This document shows, piece by piece, positions 6,892-11,806 of a stretch of DNA of 11,806 nt. The translations under genes were made by a program, and so were the position numbers. Numbering within the stretch: the first letter of the stretch is position 1; each line of letters starts with the position of its first letter. The notes beneath the pieces are model-generated. The model saw only the letters and a list, made by a program, of their open reading frames with translations. It did no database searches and had not been told where the DNA came from. Source of the DNA: JBFYKJ01 sp041306005 (GTDB taxonomy: Archaea; Altiarchaeota; Altiarchaeia; JAFGQM01); assembly GCA_041306005.1 (NCBI GenBank), contig JBFYKJ010000110.1, positions 1-11,806 of the forward strand. Direction: 5' to 3'.

Positions 6892-8400
6892 ATGAAAATA
6901 TTTGCGTTGTGCGTGGTGGCACTCGTGGCGATGATTGGCATGGCAGTAGCGGCCGAGTTCCCTTACCCTATATCATCCTCTGACGAGAACAATGTGGTGT
7001 TCACATACCCGTGCACCAAAAACTTCGAGTGCAGGGATGCAGGGGAGCTTTACTGCGGCGAGGGCGAAGTCACGGGCTACTGGTGCGACGTCGGCGTCGA
7101 GTGCGAGGTCACCTGCAAGGCGCTTAAGATCCATAAGGTCGGCGAGGGGTGGCAGTATGTAGACGTCCGCGTCACGCCGGCGGACAAGAGGGTAGGCGTA
7201 CCTTTCGATATAACCATAAAAGACAACCGGGACGGGCGCCCGATGGCTTATGAAGTTGAGGTCTATGAAGGCGGCTATTTCAAGACCGCGCAGATGGAGG
7301 GGTACACCCACTGGGCCGGCAGCGGGGCCGGCACTGTAACGGTTGTTAAGAGCTTCACAGAAACCGAATATGTCCCGGGCGAGCTCGTGCTGTCGGACCA
7401 CACGAACCGCCAGGGAGTGCTCAGCTACACGCCGACAAAGCCCGGTTTTTACCTGGTGAAGACTGCGAAGAAATACCTAAGCTTCCAGGTCGGCGACGCT
7501 AGCGGCGCCATATTCACTTGCGGCAACGGCGTTTGCGAAACGTCACTTGGCGAGGACAAGAACCTGTGCAAGCCCGATTGTGATGTGGCGGCTCCGGTGT
7601 GCGGCGATGGGGTGTGCGCCGCCGGCGAATCGGGCACCTGCGCGGCTGACTGCCCCACAGGCCCGGTAACACCACCCGTCCAGCCCGCGTGCGTGAGCGA
7701 GGGCGGCAGCATAGCGGTGGTGCCAAACGCCCCCGGATGCTGCACAGGGCTGTCGCAGATAAGCTGCGCTGCCCCGAGTGCCGACGGGACCTGCCCGCCC
7801 GGGTGCTTGGGCGCCCAGATATGCGCGAACTGCGGCAACAGGGCATGCGGCCCGGGCGAGAACAACTGCAACTGCCCGCAGGACTGCCCGGCCGAGAGGC
7901 CTGCTTCCGGCAGCGGCGATATGACGTGGCTGCTTGTAGTCATAGCCGCGGTCGGCGCGCTGGGACTTGTGGCATTCCTCGTCAAGAGCGGGAAGATAAA
8001 GATAGGCGGGGCCGCAAAGCCCGCCGTAGCGGGCGGTATCGCCGCGACCGCGGCAGCCCAGTCCGAGGCCAATAAGGCCGAGGAAGAGAAGAAGGCTGCG
8101 GCAAAGAAAGCCGAAGAGGAGAAGAAGGCCGAGGAGAAACGAAAGGCCGAGGAAAAGAAAGAGGAAGAGAAGAGGAAGGCTGAAGAGAAGAAAGCTGACG
8201 AGAAGAAAGCCGAGGAAGCCAAGAAGGCTGAGGAGAAAAAGAGGGCTGACGAGAAGAAGGCCAAAGAGGAAAAGAAGGCTGAAAAGCGCGAAGAGGGGCC
8301 TAAGCAGGAGGCTAATGCCCTGAAGTGCAAGAACTGCGGTGCGGAGATCTCGCCCGGCAGCACGTTCTGCGTGAGCTGCGGCCAGAGGATCCTGCACTGA
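6892..8400 (+). CDS. Secreted Cys-rich single-pass membrane protein with Lys/Glu helix and zinc ribbon (paralogue B)
   Basis: A 502-aa paralogue of the preceding gene. Residues 1-21 form the signal peptide (cleavage after AVAA). The ectodomain repeats the same order: TYPCTKNFEC, YCGEGEV, CEVTCK, then a beta-sandwich-like segment ending in PGFYLVKTAKKYLSFQVGD. Three CGNG/CGDG-type modules start at C210, C237 and C314, one more than in paralogue A, with a CC-containing block before the last. The membrane helix is about residues 344-366. The cytoplasmic side begins with an Ala/Gly linker, then an unusual run of about 80 residues (391-473) made almost only of Lys, Glu and Ala with some Arg and Asp. 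That run is likely a long charged single helix or coiled coil. The C-terminus is a zinc ribbon, C479-x2-C482-x10-C493-x2-C496. The ATG at 6892 follows CCTGAAA. The two genes probably form one transcript. Function unknown; a signalling, scaffolding or adhesion role is inference. Confidence 0.9.
   Translation: MKIFALCVVALVAMIGMAVAAEFPYPISSSDENNVVFTYPCTKNFECRDAGELYCGEGEVTGYWCDVGVECEVTCKALKIHKVGEGWQYVDVRVTPADKRVGVPFDITIKDNRDGRPMAYEVEVYEGGYFKTAQMEGYTHWAGSGAGTVTVVKSFTETEYVPGELVLSDHTNRQGVLSYTPTKPGFYLVKTAKKYLSFQVGDASGAIFTCGNGVCETSLGEDKNLCKPDCDVAAPVCGDGVCAAGESGTCAADCPTGPVTPPVQPACVSEGGSIAVVPNAPGCCTGLSQISCAAPSADGTCPPGCLGAQICANCGNRACGPGENNCNCPQDCPAERPASGSGDMTWLLVVIAAVGALGLVAFLVKSGKIKIGGAAKPAVAGGIAATAAAQSEANKAEEEKKAAAKKAEEEKKAEEKRKAEEKKEEEKRKAEEKKADEKKAEEAKKAEEKKRADEKKAKEEKKAEKREEGPKQEANALKCKNCGAEISPGSTFCVSCGQRILH
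8060..8310 (+). repeat. Purine-rich low-complexity tract coding the Lys/Glu helix
   Basis: About 250 nt of the plus strand are overwhelmingly A and G, built from degenerate AAGAAGGCYGAGGAG-like units that encode the K/E/A helix of paralogue B. Copies vary in synonymous positions, so the repeat is old or under purifying selection at protein level. The antisense frame gives a spurious Phe/Ser-rich ORF. Confidence 0.85.
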
Positions 8401-8446
8401 TCGGGCAACAGCGCAAGCGCGCGAAACCCCGCGCATCGGCGGTCGC

Positions 8447-8483
8447 GGCGGCTGTTTTTCGCCGCCACGGCCGGCTATTTTTT
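8447..8483. terminator. Candidate terminator between convergent genes
   Basis: GGCGGC (8447-8452) and GCCGCC (8461-8466) can form a 6-bp stem around TGTTTTTC. A second run of six T follows at 8478-8483, overlapping the end of the methyltransferase-like gene. Archaeal termination mainly needs T-runs, so the plus-strand operon could end here. Confidence 0.45.
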
Positions 8484-9164
8484 CGTCGCCACGACCATGT
8501 ATATCTTTTTCCCGGAAAGGGACCGCTTGGATGCGGCCTCGCTCCGCCCGATTGCAGACGGCGGGGCCGTGAAGTAGGATACCGCAAAGCCCGCCTTTTT
8601 CAGCTCCTTGGCCATGTTCGCAGTCGGCTCCTCGGTGACCGATGCCGCCATCATCGCCGCTTCGCCTTCGGGCAGCTCCCCAAAGCCCCGTCCTTTGAGC
8701 ATCGCGTACATCCCGGCCGTGTCCATGCCCGCGACCTTGTGGACTACGCCTTCAGCATCGGGCAGGCAGTCGGTCGTTATCAAAACGTGCCCGTGGGGAA
8801 CGAGGGCCTTTGACATCTTGGCGCAGAGCGAGCCGAAGCCCGAACTTTCGTCGATTATCCCCGTGTAAGGCGCATCTATCCTTACGGTCACATAAGTGTC
8901 CCCTGCGGCTATCGCATCGTTTAGGAATCCATGCGCAGTCTTCGGGCTGAACTCGAAATTCGGATATGCCTTCCTTAGGCGGCGAAGCTCCGGCGCGGGC
9001 AGGGAGGCAAAGTAAGGGTCGACAAGCGAGTGGTTGCCGCGGCAGGCTTTAGACATGTCGTCTAAGGGCAGGCGGGAGCCTATGTGCAGGTAGCCCATCC
9101 TGCGCGGCCCCTTTGCGGCGCTAGGCCTGCGCAAAAGCCGCATAAGGGACTTTGGAATATCCAT
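8475..9164 (-). CDS. Methyltransferase-fold protein with degenerate SAM motif
   Basis: A 229-aa protein, start ATG at 9164. An upstream in-frame extension to 9272 lacks a start context and crosses the promoter of the divergent gene. The arrangement suggests a class I methyltransferase fold. It has a first strand and loop (MGYLHIGSR, residues 23-31), a second strand ending in an acidic residue (NHSLVDPYF, D49), a fourth strand with PY (TYVTVRIDAPYTG, residues 90-102) and a classic helix-strand pair (LCAKMSKALVPHGHVLITTD, residues 113-132). The C-terminus (ELKKAGFAVSYF then KKIYMVVATKK) matches the last strands of that fold. Motif I lacks the usual GxGxG, so activity is uncertain and the substrate cannot be predicted. 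It is convergent to the surface-protein pair and divergent from the small membrane gene at 9249. Confidence 0.8.
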   Translation of the reverse strand: MDIPKSLMRLLRRPSAAKGPRRMGYLHIGSRLPLDDMSKACRGNHSLVDPYFASLPAPELRRLRKAYPNFEFSPKTAHGFLNDAIAAGDTYVTVRIDAPYTGIIDESSGFGSLCAKMSKALVPHGHVLITTDCLPDAEGVVHKVAGMDTAGMYAMLKGRGFGELPEGEAAMMAASVTEEPTANMAKELKKAGFAVSYFTAPPSAIGRSEAASKRSLSGKKIYMVVATKK

Positions 9165-9248
9165 CGTAACAGCACTCCAAGCGCTGCAGCTTATTTTTAT
9201 GTAGGTAATGATAAACATATTCAAGTAGGCTGCGATAAAGATACCAAC
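9165..9248. promoter_or_regulatory. Divergent promoter region of the methyltransferase-like and 118-aa genes
   Basis: TTATTTTTAT (9191-9200) read on the minus strand is about 27-36 nt upstream of the methyltransferase-like ATG and predicts a near-leaderless mRNA. ATAAACATAT (9211-9220) serves the plus-strand ATG at 9249 at a distance of about 35 nt. No Shine-Dalgarno sequence precedes either start. Confidence 0.5.
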
Positions 9249-9605
9249 ATGGGCCTGTTCGAGGACCTGCACCTGCTCATCTGCCTGATAGCCCTGATAT
9301 ACCTGTTCAGGAAGGTGAGGGAGTCAACGCAATCGAGGGTCTTAGGGATAACCATATCCGCATTCATAGTCTTCTTCATATTCTTCCAGCACGTCTGGGT
9401 CGCGTTCTTGTTCTTCTTCGCGATGTTCGGCTACCTCTTTGTCGGCGGCCTGACCGGCGGGATAGTGGAGGGGCAGATGACTGCGGCGTACATGCACTAC
9501 CTTAGGCACCCGCCAAGCGGCTATATGTCACCCCCCGTCGGAAACCTGACGCCAAGCGGCGGGACGGGCAGCTGGTTCAACCCGCCGAGCAGCAGCAGCA
9601 AGTGA
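9249..9605 (+). CDS. Small membrane protein with polar C-terminal tail
   Basis: A 118-aa protein of unknown family. The ATG at 9249 is preceded by ACCAAC. An in-frame ATG at 9084 would add 55 residues antisense to the methyltransferase-like gene and is rejected. Hydrophobic segments lie at about residues 6-21 (DLHLLICLIALIYLF) and 33-72, the latter long enough for two helices and very rich in Phe. The tail (from about residue 80) is rich in Pro, Gly and Ser (HPPSGYMSPPVG, ending in SSSSK). It is followed 13 nt later by another small membrane gene. Function unknown. Confidence 0.78.
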   Translation: MGLFEDLHLLICLIALIYLFRKVRESTQSRVLGITISAFIVFFIFFQHVWVAFLFFFAMFGYLFVGGLTGGIVEGQMTAAYMHYLRHPPSGYMSPPVGNLTPSGGTGSWFNPPSSSSK

Positions 9606-9618
9606 TGACTAACCTAAG

Positions 9619-9948
9619 ATGGACTCGTCGACATTCATCTTGTTCCTCATCCTGATAGGGCTCGCGTTCACCTCGGGCAACCAGACACTGGTATATGTCG
9701 GGGTGGGCGTGGGGGCGATATTCCTCGTGCTCATGGGCGGGGCGCACCACATAATAATCGCGGTCATAGCCCTGGGCATAGTATATGTCGGGTCACAGTC
9801 CGGAAACGAGACCTATATGCTGTATTCGCTTCTTATAGCCGGCGTGATATTCATAATCTTCGTGCTCCACGGGAAGGAGAACGAGGCCGGCGGCGGGATG
9901 GAAGCGTACGGGGGCATGGGCGGGCTCGGGCTGCCGATGGGTTACTAG
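9619..9948 (+). CDS. Small multi-pass membrane protein
   Basis: A 109-aa, very hydrophobic protein with three or four predicted membrane helices (about residues 5-19, 22-40, 43-60 and 64-84). It ends in a short Gly/Met-rich tail (EAGGGMEAYGGMGGLG). The ATG is preceded by CCTAAG and lies 13 nt after the stop of the previous gene, so both are probably one transcript. The N-terminal pattern of M-D/N-x-S/T, hydrophobic stretch, G, then VGVG resembles the products at 10395 and 10759 on the other strand, which may be distant relatives. Function unknown. Confidence 0.76.
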   Translation: MDSSTFILFLILIGLAFTSGNQTLVYVGVGVGAIFLVLMGGAHHIIIAVIALGIVYVGSQSGNETYMLYSLLIAGVIFIIFVLHGKENEAGGGMEAYGGMGGLGLPMGY

Positions 9949-10079
9949 GGGGGCTTGGGTTATCCGCGGGTCTTCAGTTCTGTAGAGAGGTAGCTTAGCA
10001 AGTCTTGTATAAGGGTTTCTTGGCAGGTCTTGTCTGAGCGAAGCTATGATGTTTGGTATAAGCGTTTCTTGTCTGTCGC
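9949..10079. other. Intergenic segment with short repeats
   Basis: No coding potential was seen. The segment is less GC-rich than its surroundings. It contains GTATAAGGGTTTCTTG (10007-10022) and GTATAAGCGTTTCTTG (10056-10071), 15 of 16 identical and 49 nt apart, and TCTTGTCTG twice (10028-10036, 10067-10075). GGGTCTTCAGT (9968-9978) is an exact inverted copy of 10366-10376 on the far side of the 81-aa gene. No tRNA or known RNA was recognised. Confidence 0.6.
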
Positions 10080-10325
10080 CTATTTAGAAGCCTTGATCAG
10101 TCGCTTGAGCTCGGCATGGAACATGGCCCGCTGATCGTGAGGCAGTGTGTCTATTTGTTCCCTTGCCATCTCTATGCCTTCGGGTGAACTCAATGTGAAC
10201 CCAACTCCACGTCTAGTGGCTTGCGCAAGCCTTACAGCAAACTCAAGCGAGGACAACTTATGGACCGGCTCTCTTCCTGCAGGCCGCTTAGCCGGCTCAC
10301 GCTTTGGCACCTTTCTTTGTCCCAT
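10080..10325 (-). CDS. Small basic hypothetical protein
   Basis: An 81-aa protein. The N-terminal 22 residues are very basic and Pro-rich (MGQRKVPKREPAKRPAGREP). The rest looks helical and amphipathic (SSLEFAVRLAQATRRG, then EGIEMAREQIDTLPHDQR and AMFHAELKRLIKASK). The ATG is preceded by ACCAAG, the same context as most genes here, which favours this strand over the overlapping plus-strand frame at 10147. A TATA-like element is poor. The gene separates the two groups of small membrane genes and has a lower GC content than they do by eye, so it may be a later insertion. No family recognised; a DNA- or RNA-binding role is only a guess from charge. Confidence 0.6.
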   Translation of the reverse strand: MGQRKVPKREPAKRPAGREPVHKLSSLEFAVRLAQATRRGVGFTLSSPEGIEMAREQIDTLPHDQRAMFHAELKRLIKASK

Positions 10326-10354
10326 CTTGGTTTGCGAGTGTTAATACACATTGA

Positions 10355-10374
10355 CATGACTCAAGACTGAAGAC
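10355..10374. repeat. Dispersed 20-bp repeat, copy 2, overlapping an inverted-repeat arm
   Basis: CATGACTCAAGACTGAAGAC matches 4642-4661 at 18 of 20 positions. Its right part, ACTGAAGACCC (10366-10376), is the exact inverse of GGGTCTTCAGT at 9968-9978. The 81-aa gene lies between the inverted arms, which are about 410 bp apart end to end. Confidence 0.6.
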
Positions 10375-10394
10375 CCAAAACCGCCAAGCACCCC

Positions 10395-10697
10395 TCAGCG
10401 TATCATCCCTATTGCCCTGCCGACCGACGTGCCCCAGTGGTCGGCCATCTCCTCCCACCAGTTGTTGCCGTCCCACTTCGGCTGGTACTTGACGCGCAGC
10501 ATCTGTTCTTTCATGTCCTCCGGCGGGGCGAGGTCCTGCGACGGGTACATGAACTTGCCGCGGGACTTTGACGCGCCGTCGTCGCCGGTCGAGAGCAGCA
10601 CCATCAAAAGGCCGACGCCGAGCGCGACCCATATCATGCCCTCCTTAAGTGCATATATCACGAGTACGAGCATAACGAGCACGAGCACGGTGTTCAT
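10395..10697 (-). CDS. Small membrane protein with Trp-rich cytoplasmic-type tail
   Basis: A 100-aa protein with two hydrophobic segments (about residues 2-16 and 21-36) separated by ALKEGM, which suggests a membrane hairpin. A polar tail with many aromatics follows (FMYPSQDLAPPEDMKEQ, then YQPKWDGNNWWEEMADHWG). The ATG at 10697 is preceded by ATCAAG, and an AT-rich block at 10723-10732 lies about 30 nt upstream, so it probably has its own promoter. The hairpin resembles those of the products at 9619 and 10759. Function unknown. Confidence 0.77.
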   Translation of the reverse strand: MNTVLVLVMLVLVIYALKEGMIWVALGVGLLMVLLSTGDDGASKSRGKFMYPSQDLAPPEDMKEQMLRVKYQPKWDGNNWWEEMADHWGTSVGRAIGMIR

Positions 10698-10722
10698 CTT
10701 GATCGGGGGTGTCAGCCTAAGG

Positions 10723-10732
10723 CTTTATTGTT
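10723..10732 (-). promoter_or_regulatory. TATA-like box of the 100-aa gene
   Basis: On the minus strand AACAATAAAG is centred about 30 nt before the ATG at 10697, predicting a very short or absent leader. Confidence 0.4.
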
Positions 10733-10742
10733 AAAGTTATGG

Positions 10743-10759
10743 CGTTAATAAACAAAAAT
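10743..10759 (-). terminator. T-rich candidate terminator after the 137-aa gene
   Basis: Immediately after the minus-strand stop codon the sequence reads ATTTTTGTTTATTAACG, a T-rich tract typical of archaeal transcription ends. No strong stem precedes it. Confidence 0.4.
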
Positions 10760-11172
10760 CAATCGTCAAAGCCCGGGAGCCAGGGATTGCCGCCCTTGTC
10801 CATCGACTCGGCGTATCCCTTCGCACGGGTCTTTGTCCTGTAGTTCACGTTGACGAACCGGCTGACGTCGCCATCTATCGGGACCGGCAGGTTGAACATG
10901 CCGTTGTCAATGAACGGCTGGTTGGGATTCTCGTCCATGGACTGGACCGCAGTGCGCGGCGTTACCGCCACCCCGGGGTTTTGAAACGACGAGCGCATCC
11001 TCTGGGGGGCTATGCCGGCAAGGGGGTACGCTTGCCCGTAGTACTGGGGGCTGCTTTGGGTAAAGTAATAAGCGACGAGCCCTATGCCCATAAATGCCAT
11101 GCCCGCCCACGCGCCGCCGGGCATGAATAAGAGCACTGCGCCGAAGATTATTGCAAATATCGAGGCGTTCAT
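10759..11172 (-). CDS. Small membrane protein with polar Tyr/Pro-rich tail
   Basis: A 137-aa protein, start ATG at 11172 (MNASIFAIIFG), preceded by TACAAG. The longer open frame up to 11382 overlaps the upstream gene and gives an unstructured Arg-rich extension, so it is rejected. Two hydrophobic segments (about residues 4-17 and 20-36) with PGGAWAGM between them form a likely hairpin. A long polar tail follows (TQSSPQYYGQAYP, VNVNYRTKTRAKGY, ending GGNPWLPGFDD). The upstream gene ends 35 nt earlier; CCATATACG (11196-11204, minus strand) about 28 nt from the ATG may be a promoter within the group. Function unknown. Confidence 0.78.
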   Translation of the reverse strand: MNASIFAIIFGAVLLFMPGGAWAGMAFMGIGLVAYYFTQSSPQYYGQAYPLAGIAPQRMRSSFQNPGVAVTPRTAVQSMDENPNQPFIDNGMFNLPVPIDGDVSRFVNVNYRTKTRAKGYAESMDKGGNPWLPGFDD

Positions 11173-11195
11173 CTTGTAATCGCCGTTAGGTCCAG

Positions 11196-11204
11196 CGTAT
11201 ATGG
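11196..11204 (-). promoter_or_regulatory. TATA-like box of the 137-aa gene
   Basis: CCATATACG on the minus strand is centred about 28 nt before the ATG at 11172 and overlaps the end of the upstream gene. It would give a leaderless message independent of that gene. Confidence 0.35.
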
Positions 11205-11207
11205 GGC

Positions 11208-11806
11208 TTACCTTTTGTTCTTGTCCTTTCTCCACGGGACGCCAAGGCCCGGGTCGAGCAGGTAGTCGGGCGAAGTCACCGTCTTCACCGACGCTACGTG
11301 CAAGCCTGGAAAAGCGTCCTTTCGAGTCCTGAAGTCCCAAGCGTGCAGGGGCCCCATCCCCTCGGCAGTTTCGCTTAGACACATGTCAAATGCTTTCGCA
11401 TCGGCTATCTCGGCCGCGCTTTCGCCCGCGGCGGTTATCCGGAACCTGAGGTCGTCCTTGAACCTTATCGGGCCCATGTCCTGCGTGAAGGCGCCGGATC
11501 TGGAACCTACCGAACCGCCAAAGTCACCCTTCATAGGGTTCACGCCCAGGATACCGTCCGCAAACGCCGACGGGCTCCACTTGACGTCGTCGACATCAAA
11601 GCCCCCAACCGCTTTTGACGCCTGTGCAAGCGATGCTGCCGGCGATGCGCTTTTAGCTGCAGCCCTCGCGGGCTGCGCGGGAAGCCATTCCGGCATCTCA
11701 TCCGACCCGGAAACCTCGTCATTGGCCGCCGCGGCCATGACTACGAGTATCAGCCCTACCCCCATCCACCACGGCCAGCCTAGGAAGAGCATGAAGAATC
11801 CCAGGG
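11208..11806 (-). CDS. Membrane-anchored protein, probably cut at its N-terminus by the window edge
   Basis: The frame is open from the stop at 11208 to the right edge. The first in-window ATG is at 11792 (194 aa), but its context (TTCTTC before ATG) lacks the AAG/AAC pattern of the other starts, and the hydrophobic run continues upstream (LGFF). The true start may therefore lie outside. One or two membrane helices fill the first 24 residues after 11792 (FLGWPWWMGVGLILVVMAAA). A large polar domain follows: an Ala/Ser/Pro linker (residues 35-62), then a soluble region with DDVKWSPSAF, GPIRFKDDLRFRI and GPLHAWDFRTRKDAFPG. It ends in a basic tail (WRKDKNKR). It leads the minus-strand group of small membrane genes. 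Family unknown. Confidence 0.75.
   Translation of the reverse strand, partial: LGFFMLFLGWPWWMGVGLILVVMAAAANDEVSGSDEMPEWLPAQPARAAAKSASPAASLAQASKAVGGFDVDDVKWSPSAFADGILGVNPMKGDFGGSVGSRSGAFTQDMGPIRFKDDLRFRITAAGESAAEIADAKAFDMCLSETAEGMGPLHAWDFRTRKDAFPGLHVASVKTVTSPDYLLDPGLGVPWRKDKNKR

Noticed and set aside
7449..8468. Minus-strand open frame of 339 aa with Phe/Ser repeats
   Set aside because: It is the antisense image of the Lys/Glu tract and Cys modules of paralogue B, and no start context supports it.
9165..9272. N-terminal extension of the methyltransferase-like gene
   Set aside because: It would cover the divergent promoter and part of the 118-aa gene; the ATG at 9164 fits the TATA spacing.
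9949..10079. Possible tRNA or small RNA gene
   Set aside because: No cloverleaf, TTCRA arm or strong hairpin could be recognised; only short repeats are seen.
11173..11382. N-terminal extension of the 137-aa membrane protein
   Set aside because: It overlaps the upstream gene's coding region in another frame and adds an Arg/Gly-rich stretch before the hydrophobic start; ATG 11172 has the usual CAAG context.

Overview
The window looks like part of a GC-rich archaeal chromosome, most likely a DPANN-type lineage of the Micrarchaeota kind (inference). The pointers are a NurA-family nuclease, AT-rich TATA-like boxes about 25-30 nt upstream of many start codons, almost no Shine-Dalgarno sequences, frequent ATA (Ile) and AGG (Arg) codons despite high GC, and secreted Cys-rich proteins with CGNGxCE modules. 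No rRNA, tRNA, CRISPR array, transposase or integrase was recognised.

Left part (1-2403, minus strand): pyruvate phosphate dikinase (ppdK), cut by the left edge, and a guanine/cytidine-type nucleoside deaminase. These are ordinary metabolic genes, each with its own apparent promoter.

Centre-left (2476-5524): three plus-strand orphan genes encoding basic proteins (283, 157 and 145 aa). The last two are adjacent and may share a short helical domain. They converge on a minus-strand NurA-like nuclease.

Centre (5622-8400, plus strand): a two-gene unit of large paralogous surface proteins. Each has a signal peptide, a Cys-rich ectodomain with a beta-sandwich-like segment, one transmembrane helix and a cytoplasmic tail ending in a CxxC-x10-CxxC zinc ribbon. 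The tails differ: one is Gly/Tyr/Pro-rich, the other is a long Lys/Glu helix. A degenerate methyltransferase-fold protein lies convergent to them.

Right part (9249-11806): a cluster of five small membrane proteins of unknown function, two on the plus strand and three on the minus strand. All have hydrophobic N-terminal segments and most have a polar tail. A small basic 81-aa gene sits between the two groups, in slightly AT-richer DNA bordered by short repeats. The last gene probably runs off the right edge.

The most notable features are the receptor-like pair, the cluster of small membrane proteins, and a recurring start context ending in AAG, AAC or AAA just before ATG.
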